From Microbacterium sp. SZ1 (GTDB lineage: Bacteria > Actinomycetota > Actinomycetes > Actinomycetales > Microbacteriaceae): 64,000 bases of DNA. The notes under the pieces are model-generated. The model ran no database searches and was not told the origin of the DNA. It was given only the letters and a program-made list of their open reading frames with translations. Below are positions 1-8,936 of this stretch, in pieces (within the stretch, counting starts at the first letter, position 1; every line of letters begins with the position of its first letter). A program made the translations under genes and the position numbers. Location of the stretch: positions 1-64,000 of the forward strand of contig NZ_LPVV01000004.1 in NCBI RefSeq assembly GCF_002362255.1. Reading direction: 5' to 3'.

Positions 1-42
1 GCGCGCGGGGCGGGCAGGCGCGGCGCGCGGCGCGCCGGGGCG

Positions 43-741
43 TCAGACCTGTACGACGTGGGGCGGCGGAGGCGGGGGCAGCTCCCGCCGGGGCACGCCG
101 TGCGCCTCGCGGTGCAGACGCTCCATGCGGCTGTCGAGCTCGGCGGCGGCCTCCGCGGCATCCGTCAGACTCTCGACCAGGTGCGAGGGCACCTGGTTCG
201 AGAACTTGTAGTAGATCTTGTGCTCGAGGCTGGCCCAGAAGTCCATGGCGATGGTGCGGAACTGCACCTCGACCGGCACCGAGAGCGCGCCGGTCGAGAG
301 GAACACCGGCACCTCGATGATCGCGTGCAGGCTCTTGTATCCGTTGTCCTTGGGCTGAGCGATGTAGTCCTTGACCGTGCGGACTGTCACGTCGTCCTGG
401 GCGGTGAGCAGGTCGAACAGGCGGTACACGTCGGCGACGAAGCTGCAGGTCACGCGCACCCCGGCGATGTCGGTGATCTCCGCCCTGATGCGCTCGAAGT
501 CGGGCTCCTCGATGCCCTTGCGGGCGATCTTCTCGACGATGCTGTCGGGCGTCTTCAAACGGCTCTTGACGTGCTCGATCGGGTTGTACGAGTGGTGGTG
601 CGTGAACTCGTCGCGGAGGATGCCGATCTTCGTCTCGACCTCCCGCATCCCGAACTCGTACTCCCGCAGGAAGCGCTGGAATTCGTCGCGGAGCTCCCGA
701 GTCTGCTGAATCGCGTCGTCGGTGACCTGGAGGGACGTCAT
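43..741 (-). CDS. Small alarmone synthetase, RelA/SpoT (p)ppGpp synthetase domain
   Basis: Predicted 232-aa GTP pyrophosphokinase of the small alarmone synthetase type, making (p)ppGpp from GTP/GDP and ATP. The RelA/SpoT synthetase signature is visible: an SRLKTPDSIVEK stretch, ITDIAGVRVTCSF, DYIAQPKDNGYKSLH and VEVQFRTIAMDFWASLEHKIYYK. There is no HD hydrolase, TGS or ACT domain, so it is a stand-alone synthetase, not full-length Rel. The open frame continues upstream to 1110, but similarity begins only after the ATG at 741 and the upstream part overlaps the opposite-strand gene at 863. The C-terminus is proline-rich (a run of P before the stop). Transcribed divergently from the NTF2-like gene. 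Confidence 0.88.
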   Translation of the reverse strand: MTSLQVTDDAIQQTRELRDEFQRFLREYEFGMREVETKIGILRDEFTHHHSYNPIEHVKSRLKTPDSIVEKIARKGIEEPDFERIRAEITDIAGVRVTCSFVADVYRLFDLLTAQDDVTVRTVKDYIAQPKDNGYKSLHAIIEVPVFLSTGALSVPVEVQFRTIAMDFWASLEHKIYYKFSNQVPSHLVESLTDAAEAAAELDSRMERLHREAHGVPRRELPPPPPPHVVQV

Positions 742-862
742 GGCTCCGACGTTACGCGTTCGTGATCGGAATGGGCTGTGGATCTTCCATGGCGCGTGTC
801 GCGCAGACGTGACCCGTCGCGCACCCTTGACCCCGTCGCGAGGCCGGTCTAGAACGGAGCAC

Positions 863-1222
863 ATGACGAGCGCAGGCGAGAAGTGGACAGAGGCGTACAT
901 CGAGGCGTGGCGGTCGAACGATCCCGAGCAGATCGGCGCGCTCTTCGCCGTCGACGCGCGGTATCTGACCAGTCCGGACGCGGAGCCGCGGGTCGGGCGA
1001 GAGGCGATCGTGGCCGGCTGGCTCGACGACCTCGACGATCCGGGCACCTGGTCGTTCGAGTGGTGGATCGTCCGGGAGGATGCCGACTTCGTCGCCGTCG
1101 AAGGCCGCACGAAGTATCCCTCGGAGCGCGACTACCTCAACCTCTGGATCGTGCGATTGGATGCCGAGGGCAGGGCGACCGAGTTCACGGAGTGGTTCAT
1201 GCCGCGTTCGCACGAGGACTGA
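863..1222 (+). CDS. NTF2-like / SnoaL-fold protein
   Basis: 119-aa protein of the nuclear-transport-factor-2-like fold. It has the usual N-terminal pattern, with an amphipathic helix around WTEAYIEAWRSNDPEQIGALF, then DARYLTSP, GREAIVAGW and a central beta region with several Trp (WSFEWWIVRED). Family members are small cone-shaped enzymes or ligand-binding proteins; the substrate cannot be told from sequence. The ATG at 863 follows GGAGCAC, a usable ribosome binding site. Longer in-frame starts (722) overlap the divergent alarmone synthetase and are not needed for the fold. Confidence 0.72.
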   Translation: MTSAGEKWTEAYIEAWRSNDPEQIGALFAVDARYLTSPDAEPRVGREAIVAGWLDDLDDPGTWSFEWWIVREDADFVAVEGRTKYPSERDYLNLWIVRLDAEGRATEFTEWFMPRSHED

Positions 1223-1268
1223 TCACGCGACGGGGACTGATCACGCGATCACGCGACGGGGACTGATC
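1219..1268. repeat. Short direct repeat overlapping a stop codon
   Basis: The block GACTGATCACGCGACGGG is repeated, slightly degenerate, two to three times beginning at the stop codon of the NTF2-like gene. A GATCACGC sub-unit recurs three times within 50 bases. Probably slippage or a remnant of a small intergenic repeat; no function is suggested. Confidence 0.6.
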
Positions 1269-1333
1269 GCGCCACGGGCGTGAGGATTCCGTTAGGGCGG
1301 CACGACGTGCCGTAGGGATTCCGTGAGGATGGC

Positions 1334-3445
1334 GTGAGCGAAGCGTCAGCGGGCGTAGAGTCGCCCGACGTGTCAGATGAATCACGCGAGACCACGGACG
1401 CTCCTCCGCTCGCCAAACGCATCCTCATCGGCGAACCGCTGACGAGTCAGCAGGTCGACGATCAGCTGCTGCCCAAGAAGATGGCGCTGCCGATCTTCGC
1501 GTCGGATGCGCTGAGCTCGGTGGCCTACGCGCCGCAGGAACTCGTGATGATCCTGCTCATCGGCGGTCTGACCTTCCTCTCCTTCACGCCGCTCGTCGCG
1601 ACCGCCGTCGTCGTGCTGCTCATCGTCGTGGTCCTCAGCTACCGGCAGCTCATCAAGGCGTACCCGTCGGGCGGAGGGGACTACGAGGTCGCGTCGAAGA
1701 ACCTCGGCGAGATCCCGGGCGTCGTCGTCGCGGCCGCCCTGCTGGTCGACTATGTCCTCACGGTCGCCGTGTCGGTCTCATCGGGCGTCGACAACATCAT
1801 CTCCGCCGTTCCGGGTCTCGACCCGCTCCGCGTCGAGCTCGCCGTCGGCTTCGTGATTCTCATCATCATCGTGAACCTGCGCGGGGTGCGCGAGGCCTCG
1901 CTCGTGTTCGCGATCCCCACCTACGTGTTCATCGGCTCGGTCGGCTTCATGATCGTGACCGGGCTGATCCGCACGGTCCTCGGCGATGCGCCCGTGGCGT
2001 CGAGCGCCGAGTTCGCCGTGCACTCCGAGGACCTCGGCCAGGCCGCGGTCATCCTCCTGATCCTGCGCGCGTTCTCGAGCGGATGCTCCGCTCTCACCGG
2101 CGTCGAGGCCGTGTCGAACGGCGTCCCGGCCTTCCGCACCCCGAAGATCCGCAACGCGCAGACCACTCTCGTGCTCATGGGGTCGATCGCGGCGTGCCTG
2201 TTCGCCGGGCTCACCGCGCTCGCGCTGATCGCCGGCGTGCACTACGCCGAGAACCCCTGCGACCTCGTCGGCTTCGACTGCTCGAACCCGCAGCCGAGCC
2301 TGATGGCGCAGATCGCCTCGGCGACGTTCGGCGGCGGCAGCATCCTGTTCTTCATCATCCAGGCGGCGACCGCCTGCGTGCTGCTGCTCGCGGCCAACAC
2401 CGCGTTCAACGGCTTCCCGCTGCTCGGGTCGGTGCTCGCGCGCGACGGCTACGCGCCGAAGTCGCTGAACACCCGCGGCGATCGGCTCGTGTTCTCGAAC
2501 GGCATGATCGTGCTCGGCATCGCCGCGATCGCCGTGCTCGTGGTGTTCCAGGCGCGGCTGACGACCCTCATCCAGCTGTACATCATCGGCGTGTTCGTGT
2601 CGTTCTCGCTCGGGCAGATCGGCATGGTCCGGCACTGGCGGCGCGTGCTGCGCGGGCCCGTGGAGAGCTCGAAGGATGCCGGAGTCGACGGCGCCTCGGC
2701 ATCCGATCGCCGCTCGGCGAAGGTCGGACTCGTCATCAACTCCGCGGGCGCGACGCTGACGGTGCTCGTGCTCGTGATCGTGACGATCACGAAGTTCACG
2801 CACGGCGCTTACCTCGTGTTCTTCGCGATCCCGATCCTGGCGTTCCTCATGATGGGCGTGAAGCGGTACTACCGCGACGTGGAGCACGAGATCGCGATCG
2901 ATGACACGACGAAGTTCGGGGCGACCGGCGACCTCGCGATCGTGCTGGTCAACCGCCTGCAGAAGCCCGTCGCGAAGGCCGTCGACTACGCGGTGGCCGC
3001 GAAGCACGACAAGACCATCGGACTGCACGTCGCCGTGGCATCCGACGACGTCGCCGAGCTGCAGCGCGAATGGCGCGACCACCTCGTGCCGATCCCGCTC
3101 GTGATCGTCGAGTCGCCCTACCGCGCCTTCGCGCAGCCGGTGGCGCAGTTCATCAAGCAGTACCGCGCGAAGCACGGCGCCTCGGTCGTGACCGTGTACC
3201 TGCCGCAGTACATCGTCGGGCACTGGTGGGAGACGTTCCTGCACAACCGCCGTGCCCGCCGCATGGCCAACCAGCTGATGCTCGTGCACGGGGTGACGAT
3301 CACGCTCGTGCCGTGGCTGCTCGACTCGTCGGAGCTCATCTACGGACGCCGGTCACGCCCGCTTCCCGGACAGGAGCGCGCCGGTCGCCCCGTCGTCGTG
3401 AGCGGGCGTCGCGCGCACCGGCCGGAGGGCCCGCCCGAGGCGTGA
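1334..3445 (+). CDS. kimA: KimA-type high-affinity potassium importer (APC superfamily)
   Basis: 703-aa APC-superfamily permease closely resembling Bacillus subtilis KimA (YdaO), a proton-coupled K+ importer. Recognisable family stretches are LPIFASDALSSVAYAPQE, VVLSYRQLIKAYPSGGGDYE, LLVDYVLTVAVSVSSG, RAFSSGCSALTGVEAVSNG and NTRGDRLVFSNG. About twelve hydrophobic segments precede a cytosolic C-terminal domain (from about residue 520) that looks UspA-like, ending in an Arg/Pro-rich tail. The GTG at 1334 has a GAGGA four bases upstream; a second GTG at 1370 is possible. KdpD/KdpE-like regulators lie 2 kb downstream, which supports a role in potassium homeostasis. Confidence 0.8.
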   Translation: MSEASAGVESPDVSDESRETTDAPPLAKRILIGEPLTSQQVDDQLLPKKMALPIFASDALSSVAYAPQELVMILLIGGLTFLSFTPLVATAVVVLLIVVVLSYRQLIKAYPSGGGDYEVASKNLGEIPGVVVAAALLVDYVLTVAVSVSSGVDNIISAVPGLDPLRVELAVGFVILIIIVNLRGVREASLVFAIPTYVFIGSVGFMIVTGLIRTVLGDAPVASSAEFAVHSEDLGQAAVILLILRAFSSGCSALTGVEAVSNGVPAFRTPKIRNAQTTLVLMGSIAACLFAGLTALALIAGVHYAENPCDLVGFDCSNPQPSLMAQIASATFGGGSILFFIIQAATACVLLLAANTAFNGFPLLGSVLARDGYAPKSLNTRGDRLVFSNGMIVLGIAAIAVLVVFQARLTTLIQLYIIGVFVSFSLGQIGMVRHWRRVLRGPVESSKDAGVDGASASDRRSAKVGLVINSAGATLTVLVLVIVTITKFTHGAYLVFFAIPILAFLMMGVKRYYRDVEHEIAIDDTTKFGATGDLAIVLVNRLQKPVAKAVDYAVAAKHDKTIGLHVAVASDDVAELQREWRDHLVPIPLVIVESPYRAFAQPVAQFIKQYRAKHGASVVTVYLPQYIVGHWWETFLHNRRARRMANQLMLVHGVTITLVPWLLDSSELIYGRRSRPLPGQERAGRPVVVSGRRAHRPEGPPEA

Positions 3446-3474
3446 GCGTGCGGGGCGCCGGGGCCTCGCGCGCC

Positions 3475-3552
3475 GAGACCCACCGCCCCCGGCGAAGCCC
3501 ACCTTCCGCGACGTCGTTCGCGGTGGGTCTGGACGCGCGCGGTGGGTCTGGG
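3475..3552. repeat. Intergenic palindromic element with iterated arm
   Basis: A left arm AGACCCACCGC is followed by a degenerate second left arm (AAGCCCACC), a short spacer, then two inverted right arms GCGGTGGGTCT about 20 bases apart. The element fills the gap between kimA and the acetyltransferase gene. The same layout of repeated arms around a spacer, with other sequences, recurs at 8.8, 23.2, 42.9 and 48.7 kb. It could also act as a transcription terminator for kimA. Confidence 0.6.
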
Positions 3553-3596
3553 CGCCGGGACCCCGCGCGCAGCACCCGCGTGCCTAGGCTGAGGGC

Positions 3597-4178
3597 ATGA
3601 GCACGCCCGACGTCTGGCCCGTCCGCACCGAGCGACTGCAGGTGCGTCCGATGACCGAAGCCGACGTCGACGCGATGTGGGAGTGGCGGCGCCTGCCCGA
3701 GGTGAACCGCTGGTTGGGACTCGCGCCCGACACGATCGCGGCGTTCCGCGAGCGCTATCGCGACCCCGACCGGCTCGCGGCCATGTACCTGATCGAGCTC
3801 CTCCCGGGAGACGACAGCGACCCCCGACCGATCGGCGACGTGATGATCAGGATCGGCGACGGGTGGGCGCAGCTCGAGGTCGCCGATCAGGCGAAGGGCG
3901 TCGAGGCCGAGCTCGGCTGGGTGCTCGATCCGGCGTACACGGGTCGGGGCTATGCGACCGAGGCGATCCGCGCCGTGATCGACACCTGCTTCGGACCGCT
4001 CGGACTGCGACGCGTGCACGCCGGATGCTTCGCCGACAACGAGCCGTCGTGGCGCCTCATGGAGCGGCTCGGCATGCGGCGCGAGGAGTTCAGTCGCAAG
4101 ACGGCCCTGCACCGGTCGGGCGAATGGCTCGACGGCCTGAACTACGGCATCCTCGCGGAGGAGTGGGCGGCGCGCTGA
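3597..4178 (+). CDS. GNAT-family N-acetyltransferase (RimJ/RimL-like)
   Basis: 193-aa acetyl-CoA-dependent acetyltransferase. The N-terminus (TERLQVRPMTEADVDAMWEW) and the acetyl-CoA pyrophosphate loop GRGYATEA followed by the helix IRAVIDTCFGPLG and the strand RRVHAGCFADNEPSWRLMERLGM are typical of RimJ/RimL-type GNAT proteins that modify alpha-amino groups or small molecules. The acceptor is unknown. ATG at 3597 follows GAGGGC. Single-gene unit, convergent with the permease gene at 4188. Confidence 0.82.
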   Translation: MSTPDVWPVRTERLQVRPMTEADVDAMWEWRRLPEVNRWLGLAPDTIAAFRERYRDPDRLAAMYLIELLPGDDSDPRPIGDVMIRIGDGWAQLEVADQAKGVEAELGWVLDPAYTGRGYATEAIRAVIDTCFGPLGLRRVHAGCFADNEPSWRLMERLGMRREEFSRKTALHRSGEWLDGLNYGILAEEWAAR

Positions 4179-4187
4179 GCGCCGGAC

Positions 4188-5366
4188 TCAGCCGGCGACG
4201 AGCGCGAGCACGAGAGTCGCGACCACCACGGTCGGCACGGCCACGGCCGCGCCCCACAGCATCAGGGTGCGCCAACGGATCTCGACGCCGAGCGACACGA
4301 CGCGGTGGTGCCACAGCAGTGTGGCGAGCGACGCCCACGGCGTGATGAGCGGCCCGAGGTTGACGCCGATCAACAGCGCCATGAGCGCGACGGGATCGGA
4401 TGCCGCGGGTTCGAGGATCAGGTACGCGGGCAGGTTGTTGACGCCGTTGGCGGCGAGCGCTCCGGCTGAGGCGAGTCCGAGCAGTCGACCAACACCATGT
4501 CCGTCGGTCGCGAGGGCGGAGAGGACGTCGAGGATGCCGTTCGCGTGCGCCGTCTCCACCAGCACGAACAGGGCGGTCGCGAGCCCGATCGCCTGCCACG
4601 GCACGAGCGACAGACGCAGCACGTGGCGCCGACGCACCGCGAACAGCACGACGAGCAGCACCGCGGCGACCGTCGCCGGGATCCACACGTCGTGCGTGAG
4701 CGCCAGCAGCGGCATGAGGAGCATCAGGATGCCGGCGGCTCCCCAGAACAGCACCCGGTCGGACGGGGCTGCGGCCGACGGCATCCGATACCCGCCGAAC
4801 AGCGTGCGGCGGTGCACGATCGTGAGCAGGGCGACCGGCCCGACGATGCCGACGAGCGTCGGCGCCCAGCTGAGCGCGAGGAAGGATGCCGGTGACTCAC
4901 CGATCGCCGGAGCCGCGAGCAGGTTCGTGAGGTTCGAGACGGGCAACGCGAGGGATGCCGTGTTCGCGAGCCACACGGTCGCGAGGGCGAAGGGCAGCGG
5001 CGAGACGCCGATGCTCTGCGCCAGCACGACGACCACCGGCGTCACGATGACCGCGGTCGTGTCGAGCGACAGGAACACCGTGCTCACGACCGCGAGCAGC
5101 ACGACCGAGGCCCAGAGGGCGACGACGCGTCCGCGTCCCGCGCGGGCGAGGCGCTGCGCGACGACGTCGAACACCGCGGCATCGCGCGCCAGTTCGGCGA
5201 CGATCGTGATCGCCACGACGAACCCGAGGACGGGTGTGATGCGGGCGCCGAGAGCCCCGGCATCCGATGCGGGCAGGATGCCGGTGACGAGGCAGATCAG
5301 CGCGACCGCGACGAGCACCAGGACGATGATGGTGCCCGGTCCCAGCCGGCGTCGTGTCGCGCTCAC
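4188..5366 (-). CDS. ArsB/NhaD-SLC13 superfamily permease
   Basis: 392-aa integral membrane protein with about ten to eleven hydrophobic segments. It is of the ion-transporter superfamily that holds ArsB arsenite pumps, NhaD antiporters and SLC13 carboxylate carriers. The hallmark repeated re-entrant motifs are visible as LDTTAVIVTPVVV with LANTASLALPVSNLTNLL in the first half and NGVNNLPAYL with IGVNLGPLITPWAS in the second. No ars genes lie nearby, so arsenite is only one possibility. GTG start at 5366. Sits between kimA and the kdpD-like gene, on the opposite strand to both. Confidence 0.8.
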   Translation of the reverse strand: MSATRRRLGPGTIIVLVLVAVALICLVTGILPASDAGALGARITPVLGFVVAITIVAELARDAAVFDVVAQRLARAGRGRVVALWASVVLLAVVSTVFLSLDTTAVIVTPVVVVLAQSIGVSPLPFALATVWLANTASLALPVSNLTNLLAAPAIGESPASFLALSWAPTLVGIVGPVALLTIVHRRTLFGGYRMPSAAAPSDRVLFWGAAGILMLLMPLLALTHDVWIPATVAAVLLVVLFAVRRRHVLRLSLVPWQAIGLATALFVLVETAHANGILDVLSALATDGHGVGRLLGLASAGALAANGVNNLPAYLILEPAASDPVALMALLIGVNLGPLITPWASLATLLWHHRVVSLGVEIRWRTLMLWGAAVAVPTVVVATLVLALVAG

Positions 5367-5542
5367 TTCGTGAGTGTACGGCCGGGAACGGCGGATGGCG
5401 TCGTGCGGCCGTGCACTCCGGGTGCCGATGCCGCCGCGGCCGACGGCCGGAGTCTAGGATTCAAGGGCGGGACCGGGGATTCCTCGGGGAGGCGCGCGCA
5501 CGCACGACCGAGCCCGATCCGCGCCGATGACCGGGAGGGCGA

Positions 5543-8059
5543 ATGGCGGCATCCGGCACGCGCGGCAGGCTCCGCGTCCTGCTCGGCGCAGCCCCGGGGG
5601 TGGGCAAGACGTTCGAGATGCTCGCCGAGGGGCGACGGATGCTCGATGAGGGCCGCGACGTCGTGATCGCGCTCGTCGAGACCCACGAGCGCGCTGCGAC
5701 GAGGGCGCTGACCTCCGGCATCCCCGAGGTCCCCCGCCGCACCGCCCTGCACCGCGGGATGCCGGTGTCGGAGATGGATGTGGATGCGGTGCTCGCGCGG
5801 CATCCCGAGATCGCGCTCGTCGACGAGCTCGCCCACACGAACGCGCCGGAGTCGACGAACGCGAAGCGGTGGCAGGACGTCGAGGCGCTCCTGGATGCCG
5901 GGATCGACGTCGTCACGACCCTGAACGTGCAGCACATAGAGTCGCTGGGCGCCGTCGTGAAGAAGATCACCGGCGTCGCGCAGCAGGAGACCGTGCCGGA
6001 TGCCGTGGTGCGGGCGGCGGACGAGATCGAGGTCGTCGATCTCGCCCCGGAGTCGCTGCGCGACCGTCTCTCCGCCGGCCTGGTCTACCCGGCCGAGCGG
6101 GTCGACGCCGCACTGTCGAATTACTTCCGCCTCGGAAACCTCACGGCGCTCCGCGAACTCGCACTGCTGTGGCTCGCCGACGAGGTCGACTCGGCGCTGC
6201 GCAGCTACCGCGCCGATCAGGGGATCGAGGGCACCTGGCAGGCGCGGGAGCGCGTGGTCGTGGCGCTCACCGGCGGCCCCGAGGGCGAGACGCTGCTGCG
6301 GCGGGGAGCGCGGATCGCCGCCCGCGCCGCCGGCGGCGAACTGCTCGCGGTGCACGTCGCCGCGCAGGACGGACTGCGTGACGCGACGCCGGGCGCGCTC
6401 TCGGCGCAGCGCTCGCTCGTCGAGTCGCTCGGCGGGACGTTCCACCAGATGGTCGGCGACGACATCCCCGGCACCCTCGTCGAATTCGCGCAGAGCGTCG
6501 ACGCGACGCAGCTCGTGATCGGCGTCAGCCGACGGGGCCGCATCGCCGCCGCGCTGACCGGACCGGGTATCGGCGCCGAGGTGATCCGCCGCTCCGGCGA
6601 CATCGACGTGCACATCGTCACCCACGCCGCGGCCGGCAACCGGGTGCGCCTTCCGCGCATCACCGGCGGCGCGCTGGGCTGGCGCCGACAGGTGCTCGGA
6701 TTCGCCGTCGCCCTCATCGTCGGTCCCCTTCTGTCATGGGTGATGTTCACGCTCCGCAGCCCCGAGTCGATCACGGCCGAGGTGCTCGCCTATCAGCTGC
6801 TCGTCGTGGTCGTGGCGCTCGTGGGCGGCCTTGGGCCGGCCGTCTTCGCCGCTGTGCTCTCGGGCATCACCCTCGATCTGCTCTTCGTCGCGCCGCTGTT
6901 CACCATCACGATCGCGCACCCGCTGCACGTGCTCGCCCTGGCGCTGTACGTGCTGATCGCCGTGCTCGTCAGCATCATCGTCGACCAGGCCGCCCGACGT
7001 GCCCGCACCGCGCAGCGCGCCGCCGCCGAAGCCGAGCTGCTCGCCGCGGTCGCGGGCAACGTGCTGCGCGGCGACAACGCCGTGCTCGCCCTCGTCAGCC
7101 GCACGCGCGAGGCGTTCGGGCTCGCGGGCGTGCGGCTCCTGACGCCCGACGGCGAGGTGCTCGCGAGCGACGGCGAACCGGTACCCGACGGCCGCGTCAC
7201 CCGCGTCGAGGTGCGCGGTGCATCGCCCGCGGTCCTCGAGCTCAGCGGAGACCCCCTCGATACCCCGGCCCGGCGACTGCTCGACGCGATCGTCGCGCAG
7301 CTCGCGGCGGCGATCGAGCACACCGACCTGCGGGCGACCGCGCGGGAGGCCGTGGCCCTCGCCGAGACCGATCAGGTGCGCACGGCGCTGCTGTCGGCGG
7401 TGAGCCACGACCTGCGGCGCCCGCTCGCCTCGGCCGTCGCCGCGATCGGCGGGCTCCGCGGGGCGCACGCGCTGTCGGCATCCGATCGCGAGGAGCTGCT
7501 GGCGACGGCCGACGAGAGTCTCGCGACGCTGTCGACCCTGGTCACCGATCTGCTCGACGTGAGCCGGGTGCAGGCGGGTGTGCTGGCGGTGTCGGCGCTG
7601 CCGATCGACGTGGCGGGACCCGTGCTCGCGGCGCTCGACGAGCTCGGCCTCGGTCCGAGCGACGTCGAACTGGCACTCGACTCGGAGCTTCCCCCGGTGA
7701 CCGCCGACCCCGTGCTGCTGCAGCGCGTGCTCGTGAACGTGATCGCGAACGCGCGCCGCCATGCGCCGGACGGCAGCCGCGTGCTCGTGTCGACGAGCGC
7801 CATCGACGACCGAGCCGAGATCCGGGTCATCGACCGCGGCGCCGGCATTCCGGCCGAGAAACGGGATGCGATCTTCCAGCCGTTCCAACGCCTCGGCGAC
7901 ACCGACAACACCACCGGACTCGGCCTCGGGCTCGCCCTGTCGCGCGGATTCGCCGAGGGCATGGGCGGTAGCCTGACACCGGAGGACACCCCGGGCGGTG
8001 GACTCACGATGGTGATCTCGCTGCCGCTCGTCGGCGCCGACACGGAGGGCACGGAGTGA
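5543..8059 (+). CDS. kdpD: KdpD-like sensor histidine kinase
   Basis: 838-aa membrane sensor kinase with the complete KdpD architecture. Residues 1-210 are the KdpD nucleotide-binding domain with Walker A GAAPGVGKT (15-23) and VDELAHTNAP. A UspA-like domain covers about 235-360, four membrane segments (DUF4118) about 385-490, a short GAF-like linker region follows, then HisKA with SHDLRRPLAS (phospho-acceptor His about 622) and a HATPase domain with NARRHAPDG and DRGAGIPAEKRDAIFQPF. KdpD senses potassium limitation and turgor. No kdpFABC operon is present in the window. Overlaps the response-regulator gene by 4 bases (GTGA). Confidence 0.92.
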   Translation: MAASGTRGRLRVLLGAAPGVGKTFEMLAEGRRMLDEGRDVVIALVETHERAATRALTSGIPEVPRRTALHRGMPVSEMDVDAVLARHPEIALVDELAHTNAPESTNAKRWQDVEALLDAGIDVVTTLNVQHIESLGAVVKKITGVAQQETVPDAVVRAADEIEVVDLAPESLRDRLSAGLVYPAERVDAALSNYFRLGNLTALRELALLWLADEVDSALRSYRADQGIEGTWQARERVVVALTGGPEGETLLRRGARIAARAAGGELLAVHVAAQDGLRDATPGALSAQRSLVESLGGTFHQMVGDDIPGTLVEFAQSVDATQLVIGVSRRGRIAAALTGPGIGAEVIRRSGDIDVHIVTHAAAGNRVRLPRITGGALGWRRQVLGFAVALIVGPLLSWVMFTLRSPESITAEVLAYQLLVVVVALVGGLGPAVFAAVLSGITLDLLFVAPLFTITIAHPLHVLALALYVLIAVLVSIIVDQAARRARTAQRAAAEAELLAAVAGNVLRGDNAVLALVSRTREAFGLAGVRLLTPDGEVLASDGEPVPDGRVTRVEVRGASPAVLELSGDPLDTPARRLLDAIVAQLAAAIEHTDLRATAREAVALAETDQVRTALLSAVSHDLRRPLASAVAAIGGLRGAHALSASDREELLATADESLATLSTLVTDLLDVSRVQAGVLAVSALPIDVAGPVLAALDELGLGPSDVELALDSELPPVTADPVLLQRVLVNVIANARRHAPDGSRVLVSTSAIDDRAEIRVIDRGAGIPAEKRDAIFQPFQRLGDTDNTTGLGLGLALSRGFAEGMGGSLTPEDTPGGGLTMVISLPLVGADTEGTE

Positions 8060-8724
8060 AGCTGCTCATCGCCGACGACGACCCGCAGATGGTGCGGGCG
8101 CTGCGCATCACACTGGCTGCGCACGGCTACGAGGTGGTGGTCGCGTCCGACGGCGCCGCGGCGGTGGCGACGGCCGCGCAGGCGCACCCCGACCTGATCA
8201 TGCTCGACCTCGGGATGCCGCAGCTCGACGGCATCGAGGTCATCCAGGCCCTGCGGGGGTGGACGAGCGTGCCCATCATCGTCGTCTCCGGACGCACCGG
8301 CTCAGCCGACAAGGTCGAGGCACTGGATGCCGGCGCCGACGACTTCGTCACCAAGCCGTTCCAGGTCGACGAGCTCCTCGCGCGTCTCCGCGCGCTGTCA
8401 CGGCGAGCGGCGCCGGCCGGGGAGTCCACCGTCGGATTCGGGGACGTGGTCGTCGACCTCGCCACGAAGACGGTCACGCGCTCGGGTGCGCGCGTGCACC
8501 TCACACCGACCGAATGGCGGATGCTGGAGCACCTCGCCCGGCACCCCGGCGCCCTCGTCACCCGGCAGGACCTGCTCAAGGAGATCTGGGGCAGCGAGCA
8601 GGTCGCCGACTCAGGGTACCTGCGGCTGTACATGTCGCAGCTGCGCAAGAAGCTCGAGCGCGAGCCCGGGTCGCCCGAGCACCTGCTGACCGAGTCGGGG
8701 ATGGGCTACCGGCTCGTGCTCTGA
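8056..8724 (+). CDS. kdpE: KdpE-like response regulator (OmpR/PhoB class)
   Basis: 222-aa two-component regulator. The receiver domain has the acidic pair DDD at 7-9, phospho-Asp 51 in LIMLDLGMP and Lys in TKPF. The C-terminal winged helix is typical of OmpR/PhoB (LTPTEWRMLEHLARHPG ... GYLRLYMSQLRKKLE). It starts with GTG inside the stop of the kinase gene, so translation of the pair is coupled. By family knowledge it would drive high-affinity potassium uptake genes; the only potassium transporter candidate nearby is the kimA-like gene upstream. Confidence 0.92.
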   Translation: MKLLIADDDPQMVRALRITLAAHGYEVVVASDGAAAVATAAQAHPDLIMLDLGMPQLDGIEVIQALRGWTSVPIIVVSGRTGSADKVEALDAGADDFVTKPFQVDELLARLRALSRRAAPAGESTVGFGDVVVDLATKTVTRSGARVHLTPTEWRMLEHLARHPGALVTRQDLLKEIWGSEQVADSGYLRLYMSQLRKKLEREPGSPEHLLTESGMGYRLVL

Positions 8725-8752
8725 GCGGGTCTCGCGTCGCTGCGGCTGCGCC

Positions 8753-8870
8753 TTCTGCGGCTGCAACTTCTGCGGCCTCAACCTTTTGCGGCCTCAACTT
8801 CGGCGGCCTCAACTTCTGCGGCCTTGGGCAACTTCTGCGGCCATGAAGCGGCGCGGAGGCCGCAGAAAGT
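8753..8870. repeat. 15-bp tandem arms plus inverted right arm
   Basis: Four to five degenerate copies of AACTTCTGCGGCCTC run in tandem after the kdpE stop. The last intact one (8831-8842) pairs with GGCCGCAGAAAGT at 8858-8870, giving a stem of about 12 bp with one bulge. It lies between two convergent genes, so it can serve as a bidirectional terminator. The iterated left arm is not explained by that role. Confidence 0.65.
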
Positions 8871-8936
8871 GACTCTGGCCGTGAAAGTTCCTGCGCCGCG
8901 GTCGGCGGAGGCAGGGGCAGCGGACGCCTGCGCGAG

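Noticed and set aside
1778-3289. Long antisense open frame opposite kimA (503 codons)
   Set aside because: Composition is Arg/His/Asp-rich, typical of antisense frames in high-GC DNA; the plus-strand permease is clear.
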